From contig CALWOA010000008.1 of the NCBI GenBank assembly GCA_944382965.1, positions 39,676 to 103,675 on the forward strand: a stretch of 64,000 bases of DNA, given 5' to 3'. The notes below the pieces were generated by a model, which did not search any database, was not told where the DNA came from, and saw only the letters and a program-made list of their open reading frames with translations. The position numbers and the translations under genes were made by a program. Every line of letters starts with the position of its first letter. Positions within the stretch are counted from its first letter, which is position 1. Source of the stretch: an uncultured Oscillospiraceae bacterium (GTDB lineage: Bacteria; Bacillota; Clostridia; Oscillospirales; Oscillospiraceae). This document shows, one piece after another, positions 32,869-42,673 of the stretch.

Positions 32869-35800
32869 ATGACCGAGCAAATTTACATAAAGAATATGTT
32901 CCCGGATTACGAGCCGCCTGAGGGACTGGACAGCGTCCTGTCTCAGGCGGCCATCGTTGCTGCGGATATACTGCCGGAGGAGCGGTCCGTGCATGTGGCG
33001 GTCCATTCCGATACCTATATCCCCCAGCGGCAGCTGGAGGAAGTGGGAAAGCAGATTTGCAGCCTGTACGGTCTGCGCCGGGTGGATTTGACGGCCACCC
33101 ATCCGGAAGACCAGCTGCACAAAATCGAGCCGGAGGAACTGATGCAGCTCTTTGTCAGCCGCAATTCCATGACCCGGGGCAGCTTGGCCGGGGCCAAATG
33201 GGAATGGGACGCAGCGCAGCTGACCATTCATCTGGTTGCCAACGGGAAAAAGGAACTGGAGGAACAGATTCCCCAGGTGCAGACCGTCCTGCGGGAGCGG
33301 TTTGCCGCACCGGTGACCATCCAGATCGAAGCCGGACAGCCGCTGGAGGGCAAAGCCTTGTTCGACGCCATGGCCTCCATGCGGGATGCCATGATCGAGG
33401 CGCTGCCCACGGCTGCGGCTGCCCAGGCAAAACAGACGTCTCAGCCCAAGCCCCAGGCTCCCAGTGATGCTTTCTATGGAAAGCCCTTCAAAGGCAGCCC
33501 TGTCGCCATGAAGGATCTGAGCCTGGATATGGGTACAGTCATTGTAGAGGGTCGGGTGTTCAATGTAGACCACAAGGAACTGAAAAAGCGCAATGCCTGG
33601 GTGGTCAAATTCGACATGACCGACAACACAAACTCCGTCCGGATCAGCCGCTTCCTGGAAGCGGGAGAAGCCAAGCCCATTCTGGACAATGTAAAAATTG
33701 GCTCTATTTTGCAGGTCCAAGGCAAGCTAATTGAAGACCGATTTGAAAACGAAATGGTACTCAAACCCTATGCCATGATGTCCGGCACCATGGAAAAGCG
33801 GAAGGATACTGCACCCGGCGGCAAGCGGGTGGAACTGCACCTGCATACCACCATGTCCAACATGGATGCCCTGACGGTAACGGCGGACGCGGTGAAGCAG
33901 GCGGCAGCCTGGGGCCACCGGGCCATCGCCATTACCGACCACGGCGTTGTCCAGTCCTTCCCCGATGCCATGAAGGCCGCTTCCAAGGCCAAGGTGGCTG
34001 GCACCGACGAGAATATTAAAATCCTTTACGGCTGCGAAGGCTACTATGTCAACGACGTGGACGACCGGATTGTGGTACACGGCAGTCAGGATATGTCCTT
34101 CGATCAGGAATTTGTGGCCTTTGACCTGGAAACCACCGGCCTGTCTTCCCAGAATGACCGAATCATCGAAATCGGTGCGGTGATTCTGAAAAACGGAGAA
34201 GAAATTGACCGCTTCCAGACCTTTGTGGACCCAGAGCGGCCTTTGGACCGGAAAATTGTGGAGCTTACCGGTATCACCGAGGAAATGCTCCAGGGCGCAC
34301 CGAAAATCGAAGAAGTGCTGCCGAAATTCCTGGACTTTATTGGCGGACGAGTGCTGGTTGCCCACAATTCCGACTTTGATACCGGTTTTATCCGCACGGA
34401 ATGCCAGCGCCAGGGCCTGCCTTACAACTATACGGCGGTGGACACATTGATTCTATCTCAGAATCTTCTGTCTCACCTGAACAAATTCAAGCTGAACATC
34501 GTCTCGGATGCTCTGAGCCTGCCGGACTTCAACCACCACCGGGCGGGAGACGATGCCATGACCTGCGGCCTGATTATGACCAAGCTGATGGAAAAGCTGG
34601 AACAGGAGCACGACATCCACACCCTTCAGGACATCAACCCTGCTATGGTTCACCTGCGTTCGGGAAGCCATGTGACCAACCGTCAGGCCCGACATATTAT
34701 TCTCTTTGCCAAAAATCAGGTGGGCCTGCGCAATCTCTACCACCTGATTTCCAATTCCAACCTGAAATACTTCAAGCGGGTGCCCCGGATTCCCAAATCG
34801 GAACTGCTGCAGCTGCGGGAGGGCCTGATTATCGGTTCCGCCTGTGAAGCGGGAGAACTGTTCCAGGCAGTGCTGGACCGGAAAAGTGACGACGAATTAA
34901 AGCGGATTGCCTCCTTCTATGATTTCCTGGAAATCCAGCCCCTGGCCAACAACCGATTTATGCTGGACAAAGGCATGGCCAAGGATATGGAGGATCTGCG
35001 CAACTATAACCGCACCATTGTCCGTTTGGGAGAAGAACTGGGAAAACTGGTGGTTGCCACGGGTGACGTGCATTTCCTGAACCCGGAGGATGAAATTTTC
35101 CGGCATATTCTGCTGGCAACCAAGGGCTTTGACGATGCGGACAAGCCCAACCCCCTGTACTTCCGTACCACCGACGAGATGCTACAGGAGTTTTCCTACC
35201 TGGGGGAGGAGAAGGCTTACGAAATCGTGGTCACCAACCCCAATCTCATTGCGGACATGTGCGAATCTCTGCGCCCGGTGCCCCATAACCTGTTTGCCCC
35301 GAAGATCGAAAACTCTGTGGAGGATTTGAAAAGTCTGGTTTACGGAAAATTCCACCGGCTTTACGGAGAGAATCCCCCGGAACTGTTCGTCAAGCGTGTG
35401 GAAACGGAGCTGCATGACATCATCTCCTGCCACTATGACGTGATTTACATGTCCGCCCAGAAGCTGGTGCAGAACTCTCTGGAGCATGGCTACCTGGTTG
35501 GCTCCCGTGGTTCCGTGGGCTCCTCCATTGTGGCATTCATGTCCGGCATTACGGAAGTTAACTCCTTCCCGCCTCACTACCGCTGCCCCAACCCGGAGTG
35601 CAAGCATACGGTGCTGGATGTCCCCAAGGGGTACAACTGCGGCGCAGACCTTCCCGATGCGGTCTGCCCCAAGTGCGGCGCCCAGATGGAAAAGGACGGA
35701 TTTAACATCCCCTTTGAAACCTTCCTTGGTTTCGGCGGCGACAAGGTGCCGGATATCGACCTGAACTTCTCCGGTGAATACCAGGCCAAGGCCCACGCTT

Positions 35801-37176
35801 ACTGTATTGAAATGTTCGGAAAATCCCACGTTTTCCGGGCCGGAACCGTGGGAACTGTGGCAGAAAAAACCGCCTTCGGCTATGTGAAAAAGTATCTGTC
35901 CGAGCGGGGCAAAACCGCCAACCGTGCCGAGGAAGCCCGGCTGGCTGCCGGTTGCGTGGGTGTCCGGCGAACCACCGGACAGCACCCCGGCGGCCTGGTG
36001 GTTATCCCCCAGGAAAACGAGATCTGGGACTTTTGCCCGGTGCAGCACCCGGCGGATGACCCCAATTCCGACCAGATTACCACCCATTTTGAATACCACT
36101 CCATGGAGGAAAACCTGTTGAAGCTGGATATGCTGGGCCATGATGACCCTACCATGATCCGGATGATGGAGGACATGACCGGCGTGGACGCCAAGACCAT
36201 TCCGCTGGATGACAAGGATACCATGTCCATTTTTACTTCCTCCAAGGTGCTGGGATACGAAGATGACCCCCTGCTGGGCCCCACCGGCGCCGTGGCCATC
36301 CCGGAATTCAATACCCGATTCACCCGAGGAATGCTTCTGGATACCATGCCCACCCGGTTTGATACCCTGGTGCGGCTTTCCGGTTTCTCTCACGGTACCG
36401 ACGTGTGGCTGGGAAACGCCAAAGATCTGATTACCTCCAAAACCGCTACCGTTGACGGCACCATTGGCTGTCGTGACGACATTATGGTGTATCTGATTTC
36501 CTGTGGTATGCCGGAAAAGCGTTCCTTCAAGATCATGGAATCCGTCCGTAAGGGCAGGGGACTGCCCGAAGGCGCGGAGGAAGAAATGGTTGCCGCCGGT
36601 GTACCGGATTGGTATATCGGTTCCTGCAAGAAAATCAAGTACCTGTTCCCCAAGGCCCACGCCGTTGCCTACGTTATGATGGCCTTCCGGATTGCCTGGT
36701 TTAAGGTCCATCACCCGCTGCCGTTCTATGCGGCCTACTTCTATCGCCGCAGCCAGAAGGGCGGCTTTGACGCGGTGCTGATGACCCACGGTATGGAAGT
36801 GGTGAAGGCTAACATCGATGCCATTGAGAACAACGAGGATGCAACCGCCAAGGATGAAGACCTGCTGACCACCCTGGAAGTGGCCTACGAATATTACCTC
36901 CGGGGATTTGAATTTTTGCCCATCAGTATCTATGAAAGCCATGCCACCAAGTTCCTGGTAAAGGACGGAAAACTCCTGCCGCCTTTTGTGGCAATCTCTG
37001 GCTTGGGTGAAAGTGCTGCCTGGGACCTTATGGAAGGCAGAAAGGGCAAGACCTTCCTCTCCGTTGAAGAAGTAGCTGCTGCCTGCCCTAAGGTGTCCAA
37101 AACCCATATGCAGATGCTGAAAGAGGCTGGGGCCTTTGGTGACCTGCCGGATACCAGCCAGGTCAGCTTCTTCTAA
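32869..37176 (+). CDS. polC: DNA polymerase III PolC-type alpha subunit
   Basis: 1435 residues, full length. In order: N-terminal region; OB domain at about 215-300 (VIVEGRVFNVDHKELKKRN); PHP domain from about 320 (VELHLHTTMSNMDALT); DEDDh proofreading exonuclease inserted at about 415-580 (VAFDLETTGLSSQNDRIIEI); polymerase core with GSRGSVGSSIVAFM, a zinc finger (CPNPEC ... CPKCGAQ, about 906-940) and catalytic PDIDLNFSGEY; then helix-hairpin-helix and tail (QVSFF, a likely beta-clamp motif). It is the main replicase of low-GC Gram-positives. Start after GAGGAA. Confidence 0.98.
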   Translation: MTEQIYIKNMFPDYEPPEGLDSVLSQAAIVAADILPEERSVHVAVHSDTYIPQRQLEEVGKQICSLYGLRRVDLTATHPEDQLHKIEPEELMQLFVSRNSMTRGSLAGAKWEWDAAQLTIHLVANGKKELEEQIPQVQTVLRERFAAPVTIQIEAGQPLEGKALFDAMASMRDAMIEALPTAAAAQAKQTSQPKPQAPSDAFYGKPFKGSPVAMKDLSLDMGTVIVEGRVFNVDHKELKKRNAWVVKFDMTDNTNSVRISRFLEAGEAKPILDNVKIGSILQVQGKLIEDRFENEMVLKPYAMMSGTMEKRKDTAPGGKRVELHLHTTMSNMDALTVTADAVKQAAAWGHRAIAITDHGVVQSFPDAMKAASKAKVAGTDENIKILYGCEGYYVNDVDDRIVVHGSQDMSFDQEFVAFDLETTGLSSQNDRIIEIGAVILKNGEEIDRFQTFVDPERPLDRKIVELTGITEEMLQGAPKIEEVLPKFLDFIGGRVLVAHNSDFDTGFIRTECQRQGLPYNYTAVDTLILSQNLLSHLNKFKLNIVSDALSLPDFNHHRAGDDAMTCGLIMTKLMEKLEQEHDIHTLQDINPAMVHLRSGSHVTNRQARHIILFAKNQVGLRNLYHLISNSNLKYFKRVPRIPKSELLQLREGLIIGSACEAGELFQAVLDRKSDDELKRIASFYDFLEIQPLANNRFMLDKGMAKDMEDLRNYNRTIVRLGEELGKLVVATGDVHFLNPEDEIFRHILLATKGFDDADKPNPLYFRTTDEMLQEFSYLGEEKAYEIVVTNPNLIADMCESLRPVPHNLFAPKIENSVEDLKSLVYGKFHRLYGENPPELFVKRVETELHDIISCHYDVIYMSAQKLVQNSLEHGYLVGSRGSVGSSIVAFMSGITEVNSFPPHYRCPNPECKHTVLDVPKGYNCGADLPDAVCPKCGAQMEKDGFNIPFETFLGFGGDKVPDIDLNFSGEYQAKAHAYCIEMFGKSHVFRAGTVGTVAEKTAFGYVKKYLSERGKTANRAEEARLAAGCVGVRRTTGQHPGGLVVIPQENEIWDFCPVQHPADDPNSDQITTHFEYHSMEENLLKLDMLGHDDPTMIRMMEDMTGVDAKTIPLDDKDTMSIFTSSKVLGYEDDPLLGPTGAVAIPEFNTRFTRGMLLDTMPTRFDTLVRLSGFSHGTDVWLGNAKDLITSKTATVDGTIGCRDDIMVYLISCGMPEKRSFKIMESVRKGRGLPEGAEEEMVAAGVPDWYIGSCKKIKYLFPKAHAVAYVMMAFRIAWFKVHHPLPFYAAYFYRRSQKGGFDAVLMTHGMEVVKANIDAIENNEDATAKDEDLLTTLEVAYEYYLRGFEFLPISIYESHATKFLVKDGKLLPPFVAISGLGESAAWDLMEGRKGKTFLSVEEVAAACPKVSKTHMQMLKEAGAFGDLPDTSQVSFF

Positions 37177-37215
37177 GAAAAGACCTAAGATTTTTGCATG
37201 ACGGTAACTTCCTTC

Positions 37216-37244
37216 TTGCAATTTCTGCTCCAATTTAGTATGAT
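37216..37244 (+). promoter_or_regulatory. Sigma-A promoter for the alanine symporter gene
   Basis: TTGCAA (37216-37221), 17-base spacer, TATGAT (37239-37244), 30 bases before the start. Confidence 0.7.
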
Positions 37245-37274
37245 AAAGTATATTTTGGAGTATGGAGGGGTAAT

Positions 37275-38705
37275 ATGACGCTGACCGATATTGTCAAGGT
37301 ACTCAATAACATTGCCTGGGGTCCCTGGATGCTGCTGCTTCTGGTGGGAACCGGGGTGTACCTTACTACCCGGATGGGCTTCTTGCAGTTCCGGAAATTT
37401 GGCTACACTATGAAGAACACCTTGGGCAGAATTTTCCACAAGCAGACTGCCGGAGATGGAGAAGTGACCCCCTTCCAGGCCGTGGCTACCGCATTGGCAG
37501 CTACCGTAGGCACCGGCAACATTGCCGGTGTTACCGGCGCCATTGCCGTTGGCGGCCCCGGCGCTGTGTTCTGGATGTGGATTTCTGCACTGTTTGGCAT
37601 GGCTACCAAGTACGCGGAAGTGGTGTTGGCGGTTCGTTACCGGGAGCGCAATGAAAAAGGTGACTATGTAGGCGGCCCAATGTACTACATTAAAAATGGC
37701 TTGGGAGAAAAATGGAAAGCTCTGGCAGTGGCGTTCAGCCTGCTGGGTGCCATTGCGGCTTTTGGCATCGGCAATATGACCCAGGTCAATACCATTGCAG
37801 GTTCCATCAACACTGCCATTGATGCCTTTGGCGGCAATACCGCAGCAGCTTCCTTCCAGCTGTTCGGCCAGAGCGTGCCGGTGTCCAGTGCGGTGATTGG
37901 TATGCTGGTGGCAGGCGTTGTGGCGATGGTACTCTTTGGCGGCATCAAGCGGATTGGCTCTGTGGCGGAGAAAATGGTGCCCTTTATGGCCGCTATTTAC
38001 ATTGTCTGCGCTCTGTGCGTGGTGTTTGCCAATCTGGGTTCCTTGGGTAAGATTTTCGGCATGATTTTTCAGGGCGCCTTCAATGCGGAAGCAGCCCTGG
38101 GCGGTGCTTTCGGCATAACTCTGATGAGCACCATTCAAAAAGGTGTGGGCCGGGGTGTATTTTCCAATGAAGCCGGCCTTGGTTCCGCTCCTATGGCCCA
38201 TGCGGCAAGCTCGGAAATCGATCCAGTGAAGCAGGGCCTGTATGGCATTTTTGAAGTGTTCATGGATACCATCGTGATCTGCACCCTGACAGCCATGACC
38301 ATGCTGTGCGGTGTGGAGCGGGGCGTGCCCATCCAGTGGGGCGAAAGCGCTGGAGCAGAACTGATCAGTGCTTCCTTCTCCACGGTATTCGGCAGCCGGA
38401 TGGGTGCGCTGATTATTGCGGTTGGCATCGGTTTGTTTGCCCTGTCCACCATCTTGTCTTGGGCCCTGTACGGTTCCCGGTGCTTTGAGTTCCTGGCAGG
38501 AACCCGGTTTGTCCCAGGCTACCAGGTGGCCTATGTGCTGGCAGTGGTGGTGGGCGCCACCATGGAGCTGGAACTGGTCTGGAACATTGCCGATACCCTC
38601 AACGGCTTTATGGCCATCCCCAACTTGATTGCCTTGTTGGGCCTGTCCGGCGTGGTGGTGAAGCTGACCAAGAATTACTTCGACAAAGAAAAACTGGGCC
38701 TGTAA
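37275..38705 (+). CDS. Sodium:alanine symporter family protein (AGCS)
   Basis: 476 residues with about 10-11 membrane helices. The family motifs ALAATVGTGNIAGVTGAIAV and GGPGAVFWMWISALFGMA and the later GRGVFSNEAGLGSAPMAHAA are plain. It imports alanine or glycine with sodium. ATG at 37275 with GGAGGGG upstream. A sodium-driven carrier fits with the sodium-type ATP synthase predicted at 47-54 kb. Confidence 0.95.
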   Translation: MTLTDIVKVLNNIAWGPWMLLLLVGTGVYLTTRMGFLQFRKFGYTMKNTLGRIFHKQTAGDGEVTPFQAVATALAATVGTGNIAGVTGAIAVGGPGAVFWMWISALFGMATKYAEVVLAVRYRERNEKGDYVGGPMYYIKNGLGEKWKALAVAFSLLGAIAAFGIGNMTQVNTIAGSINTAIDAFGGNTAAASFQLFGQSVPVSSAVIGMLVAGVVAMVLFGGIKRIGSVAEKMVPFMAAIYIVCALCVVFANLGSLGKIFGMIFQGAFNAEAALGGAFGITLMSTIQKGVGRGVFSNEAGLGSAPMAHAASSEIDPVKQGLYGIFEVFMDTIVICTLTAMTMLCGVERGVPIQWGESAGAELISASFSTVFGSRMGALIIAVGIGLFALSTILSWALYGSRCFEFLAGTRFVPGYQVAYVLAVVVGATMELELVWNIADTLNGFMAIPNLIALLGLSGVVVKLTKNYFDKEKLGL

Positions 38706-38710
38706 CGATC

Positions 38711-38744
38711 ATTCCCCCGGGACGTGTATCCGTCCCGGGGGAAT
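38711..38744 (+). terminator. Strong hairpin after the AGCS gene
   Basis: 14-bp perfect stem (ATTCCCCCGGGACG and complement) around a six-base loop, just after the stop. The following AATTTGC is only weakly T-rich. Confidence 0.65.
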
Positions 38745-38765
38745 TTGCAGAAAAAGGAGGTATCT

Positions 38766-39023
38766 ATGGGTGAATTGCAGCAAATTCCCGGCGTGGGAAA
38801 AAACATCGAGAAGGACCTGAACAACATCGGCATTTGGAAAATCCGGGATTTGATCGGAAAATCTCCGGAGGAACTATACCGCTTGGACTGCCTGTATAAA
38901 GGGTTTCCAGAAGACCGGTGCCAGCTGTATGTGTTTCGTCTGGCGGTATATTATGCTGAGACCGAAATGCATGAACCGGAAAAGCTGAAATGGTGGTACT
39001 GGAAAAATAAAATGTATCCCTGA
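38766..39023 (+). CDS. Helix-hairpin-helix protein, Cdd1 (pathogenicity locus) family
   Basis: 85 residues. LQQIPGVGKNIEKDLNNIGI is a helix-hairpin-helix, followed by the family block YRLDCLYKGFPEDRCQLYVF and RLAVYYAETE. The family was named from the Clostridioides difficile pathogenicity locus flank, but it is a widespread small DNA-binding-like protein with no proven role. AAGGAGG precedes the ATG at 38766. Separated from the symporter by a strong hairpin. Confidence 0.9.
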   Translation: MGELQQIPGVGKNIEKDLNNIGIWKIRDLIGKSPEELYRLDCLYKGFPEDRCQLYVFRLAVYYAETEMHEPEKLKWWYWKNKMYP

Positions 39024-39066
39024 CAGGCACAGATTCCCGGTAGAGTAACACCACCCGTGGTTTCCC

Positions 39067-39095
39067 TTGAAAATACAGGGGTAGTGTGCTATGAT
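39067..39095 (+). promoter_or_regulatory. Sigma-A promoter for the uridine phosphorylase gene
   Basis: TTGAAA (39067-39072), 17-base spacer, TATGAT (39090-39095), 32 bases before the start. Confidence 0.75.
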
Positions 39096-39127
39096 AATTC
39101 TATAACTTAACCAAAGAGGTGATTGCT

Positions 39128-39895
39128 GTGCAAGATATCGGTATGCAGTACCACATTCACTGCCGGAAGGGGGATGTGGGACGATATGTGTTCCTGCCTG
39201 GTGACCCCGGGCGCTGTGAATCCATTGCTTCCTATTTTGACAACCCGGTGCATATTGGCATGAATCGGGAGTACAACATCTACACCGGAACCTTGCTGGG
39301 TGAAAATGTCAGTGTCTGTTCCACTGGCATTGGCGGTCCTTCTGCTTCCATTGCCATGGAGGAGCTGGCAGCCATCGGTGCGGATACCTTTATCCGGGTG
39401 GGCACTTGCGGCGGCATCGCCATGGATGTGCTGCCGGGAGATATTGTGGTTGCCACCGGCGCCATCCGCTATGAGCATACATCTTTGGAATATGCTCCCA
39501 TTGAATTCCCGGCGGTGGCGGACTTTACCATTACGGCGGCGCTGAAGACTGCGTCGGAGAACTTGGGATACCGTACCCATACAGGTGTGGTTCAGTGCAA
39601 GGATGCCTTTTACGGCCAGCACAGCCCGGAGAAATCCCCGGTTTACTACGATCTGCTGCAAAAATGGGAAAGCTGGAAACGGCTGGGTGTGAAAGCCAGC
39701 GAGATGGAATCGGCGGCGCTGTTTGTGGTGGCTGCTGCTCTGGGAGTTCGCTGCGGAAGCTGCTTCCATGCGGTGTGGAACCAGGAGCGGGAAAAGGCCG
39801 GCCTTGCCATGCCCATGACCGAGGATACTACCGGTGCCATCAAGGTAGGAATCGAAGCCATGAAGCGTCTGATCGCCGCAGACAAGGCAAAATAA
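39128..39895 (+). CDS. udp: Uridine phosphorylase
   Basis: 255 residues, nucleoside phosphorylase-I family. [15 protein letters not shown] is the phosphate-loop region, [20 protein letters not shown] the signature, and [15 protein letters not shown] the ribose-binding Glu-Met-Glu motif. It splits uridine to uracil and ribose-1-phosphate in pyrimidine salvage. GTG at 39128, eight bases after AAGAGG, is favoured over GTG at 39119, which overlaps the ribosome site. Confidence 0.93.
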   Translation: MQDIGMQYHIHCRKGDVGRYVFLPGDPGRCESIASYFDNPVHIGMNREYNIYTGTLLGENVSVCSTGIGGPSASIAMEELAAIGADTFIRVGTCGGIAMDVLPGDIVVATGAIRYEHTSLEYAPIEFPAVADFTITAALKTASENLGYRTHTGVVQCKDAFYGQHSPEKSPVYYDLLQKWESWKRLGVKASEMESAALFVVAAALGVRCGSCFHAVWNQEREKAGLAMPMTEDTTGAIKVGIEAMKRLIAADKAK

Positions 39896-39901
39896 ACAAA
39901 A

Positions 39902-39935
39902 CAATATCCCGGCAGGTTCTGCCGGGATATTTTTG
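39902..39935. terminator. Bidirectional terminator between udp and the minus-strand genes
   Basis: 12-bp stem ATATCCCGGCAG/CTGCCGGGATAT with a three-base loop and T tract on the plus strand, A-rich on the other side; abuts the stop of the minus-strand gene at 39936. Confidence 0.9.
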
Positions 39936-40256
39936 TCATTCTTCCAAATATTGCAGAAAATCCAGGGTCATGTAGTCCAGATAGACATGCTTGTCCGGGG
40001 TCTTGCCCATGGTGACCCGGTGACAGTGGACTTCCCAGACCGGCTGCCCCTGCAGCTGGGATTTTTTGATCTCAAAAACGTGGTTCCAGCTCCGGCCTTC
40101 CATGTACTGGGGCTCCCGCAGGAAGCGGATCAGTTCCAAACGGCGGAAATGGAAGGTGGGAAATGCGCTTTTGATGCAGGCTTCAAACAGCAAGGCGGCG
40201 TCCCGAACGCTGCCCAGTTCAAAGGTGCTGCGGATCATGGCTCCGTAATCTTGCAT
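39936..40256 (-). CDS. Conserved-looking protein of unknown function
   Basis: 106 residues, soluble, with no domain I recognise. Notable features are an aromatic-rich middle (FPTFHFRRLELIRFLREPQY), a HCHR segment near residue 77, and an acidic end (DYMTLDFLQYLEE). It starts 12 bases after the thioesterase gene with AAGGAGG in the gap, so it is a real translated gene in that operon. It may act on or with the same thioester substrate, but this is only a guess from position. Confidence 0.8.
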   Translation of the reverse strand: MQDYGAMIRSTFELGSVRDAALLFEACIKSAFPTFHFRRLELIRFLREPQYMEGRSWNHVFEIKKSQLQGQPVWEVHCHRVTMGKTPDKHVYLDYMTLDFLQYLEE

Positions 40257-40268
40257 GTAATGACCTCC

Positions 40269-40655
40269 TTACAGTTTTGCATAAGCTTTTTCCAGGAATT
40301 TTTGGCTATTGACAATGACGCGGGTGTGGGTACCGCTGCCGATTTCTCCGGCTTCGTCAAAGGCCCGCACCGCAAAGGTGATGACCTTTCCCTCCACGGC
40401 GGTAACTTCCGCCTCAGCCCGGACTTCCAGACCAACCGGGGTTGCGGAAGTATGGACAATATTCAGGGAGGTTCCCACGCTGCTCTGTCCCTCCTGCAGG
40501 CATTTGGCAATGGCTTCACAGGCGGCGCCCTCCATCAGCGCTGCCATACATGGGGTGGCGTAGACCAGCAGATCGCCGGAGCCGACCTCCTTTGCCGTGT
40601 CCTCCCGCTCTGCCAGGGTGGAAACTTCTGCTTTCAAACCAGGTACTAATTCCAT
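40269..40655 (-). CDS. Hotdog-fold thioesterase, FlK-like
   Basis: 128 residues. The catalytic trio known from fluoroacetyl-CoA thioesterase FlK is in place: Thr in YATPCMAALMEGAA, Glu seven or eight residues later, and His in NIVHTSATPVG. Family members hydrolyse small acyl-CoA thioesters; the natural substrate here is unknown, and fluoroacetate is unlikely. ATG at 40655 gives the usual N-terminus MELVPGLKAEV; a GTG three codons earlier is possible. First gene of a two-gene operon with a good promoter. Confidence 0.88.
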   Translation of the reverse strand: MELVPGLKAEVSTLAEREDTAKEVGSGDLLVYATPCMAALMEGAACEAIAKCLQEGQSSVGTSLNIVHTSATPVGLEVRAEAEVTAVEGKVITFAVRAFDEAGEIGSGTHTRVIVNSQKFLEKAYAKL

Positions 40656-40680
40656 CGTAATCACGACCTTTCCTACTTAA

Positions 40681-40709
40681 ACTATAGCGGAAAGTGCGCC
40701 GGGTGTCAA
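40681..40709 (-). promoter_or_regulatory. Sigma-A promoter for the thioesterase operon
   Basis: Perfect TTGACA (40704-40709, minus strand), 17-base spacer, TATAGT (40681-40686). Confidence 0.82.
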
Positions 40710-40773
40710 CAAAAAAGAAAGGGCAATTCTTTGATGAATGTACGGGGAAACCTGCCACTGTCAAAGAAAAGGG

Positions 40774-40802
40774 TTGCTATTTTCCGGGGAATTCTTTATA
40801 AT
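40774..40802 (+). promoter_or_regulatory. Sigma-A promoter for pncB
   Basis: TTGCTA (40774-40779), 17-base spacer, perfect TATAAT (40797-40802), 31 bases before the start. Confidence 0.78.
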
Positions 40803-40833
40803 AGACCCAATAAATTGCAACGAGGTGACCGAT

Positions 40834-42288
40834 ATGGTTGTCAACGAAAAGCTGAATCTTACCATGCTCTGCGACTTTTACGAACTGACCATGAGCCAGG
40901 GGTATTTCTCTCAGGGCTACGCAGACCGGATAACCTACTTTGACCTGTTTTTCCGGCGCTGCCCGGACGGCGGCGGATTCGCCATCGCTGCGGGTCTGGA
41001 GCAGATTGTCCAGTATATTCAGGAGCTGCATTTTGACCCGGAGGACATTCACTACCTGCGCAGCCGGAAGATGTTTACCGAGGATTTCCTGAATTTCCTG
41101 GCGGACTTCCGGTTCACCGGCGATATCTGGGCGGTTCCCGAGGGCACTCCGGTTTTCCCCAAGGAGCCCATCATCACCGTTCGCGCCCCGGCGATCCAGG
41201 CCCAGCTGGTAGAAACCTATCTGCTGCTGTGCGTCAACCACCAGAGCCTGATTGCCACCAAAGCCAACCGGGTGGTTCGGGCGGCAGAGGGACGGACGGT
41301 GCTGGAATTCGGTTCCCGCCGGGCTCAGGGCGCCGACGCCGCAATTCTGGGCGCTCGGGCTGCTTATATCGGCGGCTGTCATGGCACTGCCTGCACCATT
41401 TCCGACCAGCTCTTCGGTGTAAAGGCCGGCGGTACCATGGCCCATGCCTGGGTGCAGATGTTTGACAGCGAGTATGAGGCTTTCAAAGCTTACGTCCAAA
41501 TGTATCCCCACAACGCAACGCTGCTGGTGGATACCTACAATACTCTGAAATCCGGTGTGCCCAATGCTATCCGGGTCTTTAATGAGGTTCTGAAGCCCAT
41601 GGGCATTACCAAGTGCGGCATCCGTCTGGATTCCGGCGACCTGGCTTACTTGACCCGGCAGGCCCGGAAGATGCTGGATGACGCAGGCTGGACCGAGTGC
41701 CAGATTTCCGTGTCTAACTCTCTGGACGAGTATATCATCCGGGACATCCTCCGCCAGGGGGCCCAGATCGATTTGTTCGGTGTCGGCGAGCGGCTGATTA
41801 CTGCCAAGAGCGAACCGGTGTTCGGTGGTGTTTACAAACTGGTTGCGGTGGAGGAAGCCGACGGCACCGTGGTGCCCAAGATCAAGATTTCCGAAAACGT
41901 GGGTAAGATTACCAATCCCCACTATAAGAAGCTCTACCGCTTCTACGCCAACGATACCGGCAAAGCCATCGCTGACTATCTGACGGTGTATGACGAAACG
42001 GTGGACGACAGCAAGGATTTGGAAATCTTCGACCCGGACGCAACCTGGAAGACCAAGCGGGTATATGATTTTACCGCCAAGGAATTGCAGGTTCCCATTT
42101 TCAAGAACGGCGAGCTGGTGTACCAGCTTCCCACACTGGAGGAAATCCGCACCTACTGCCGCCAGCAGGTGGATACCCTGTGGGACGAGGTCAAGCGCTT
42201 TGACAATCCCCAAACTTACTATGTTGACCTGAGCCAGAAGCTGTGGGACGTGAAATACGGCCTGCTGAAGCGAAACGGCAAGGGCTAA
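40834..42288 (+). CDS. pncB: Nicotinate phosphoribosyltransferase
   Basis: 484 residues. N-terminal LTMLCDFYELTMSQGYF, active-site region VLEFGSRRAQGADAAILGAR, the HAWVQMF histidine segment, and the phosphate site IRLDSGDLAYLTRQARKML. It joins nicotinate to PRPP to give NaMN for NAD salvage. The ATG at 40834 has CGAGGTGA upstream and lies after the promoter; the longer open frame starts before transcription would. Next gene is a GIY-YIG protein, probably unrelated. Confidence 0.95.
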   Translation: MVVNEKLNLTMLCDFYELTMSQGYFSQGYADRITYFDLFFRRCPDGGGFAIAAGLEQIVQYIQELHFDPEDIHYLRSRKMFTEDFLNFLADFRFTGDIWAVPEGTPVFPKEPIITVRAPAIQAQLVETYLLLCVNHQSLIATKANRVVRAAEGRTVLEFGSRRAQGADAAILGARAAYIGGCHGTACTISDQLFGVKAGGTMAHAWVQMFDSEYEAFKAYVQMYPHNATLLVDTYNTLKSGVPNAIRVFNEVLKPMGITKCGIRLDSGDLAYLTRQARKMLDDAGWTECQISVSNSLDEYIIRDILRQGAQIDLFGVGERLITAKSEPVFGGVYKLVAVEEADGTVVPKIKISENVGKITNPHYKKLYRFYANDTGKAIADYLTVYDETVDDSKDLEIFDPDATWKTKRVYDFTAKELQVPIFKNGELVYQLPTLEEIRTYCRQQVDTLWDEVKRFDNPQTYYVDLSQKLWDVKYGLLKRNGKG

Positions 42289-42347
42289 TCGGCGTTGTAT
42301 CGCCCGGAGCTGCGGCTCTGGGCGATTGCTGTCATCAGGAGGAAACT

Positions 42348-42644
42348 GTGGAACCAATTTGGTATGTGTACATCCTGCGCTGCGCAGACGATACCCTCTA
42401 TACCGGCATCAGTACCGATGTGGAAAAGCGGCTGCAGGCCCACCAATCAGGCCGGGGGGCCAAGTATACCCGCAGCAGGTGCCCTTTGACGCTGGTATAT
42501 TGGGAAGTCTGCGGCGCCCATAGCCAGGCGCTGAAACGGGAGTACCAAATAAAATCCATGACCCGGGCAGAAAAGCTGCAGCTGATCCGGCAGGGGCCGG
42601 AGGCGGAAGGGCAGCAAATTGCAGGCGAAGATAGAAATATTTGA
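42348..42644 (+). CDS. GIY-YIG nuclease superfamily protein
   Basis: 98 residues. WYVYILRCADDTLYTGISTD contains the YVYIL / YTGIS pair that defines GIY-YIG, followed by the catalytic Arg region EKRLQAHQSGRGAKYTRSRC and Glu in KREYQIKSM. It is of the short UPF0213/YhbQ type, single-domain proteins thought to act on DNA. GTG at 42348 is used because AGGAGG lies six bases upstream. A hairpin (42298-42325) sits between it and pncB. Confidence 0.9.
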   Translation: MEPIWYVYILRCADDTLYTGISTDVEKRLQAHQSGRGAKYTRSRCPLTLVYWEVCGAHSQALKREYQIKSMTRAEKLQLIRQGPEAEGQQIAGEDRNI

Positions 42645-42673
42645 ATATTTTCTACAAAAACCTCTTTTTCCTC

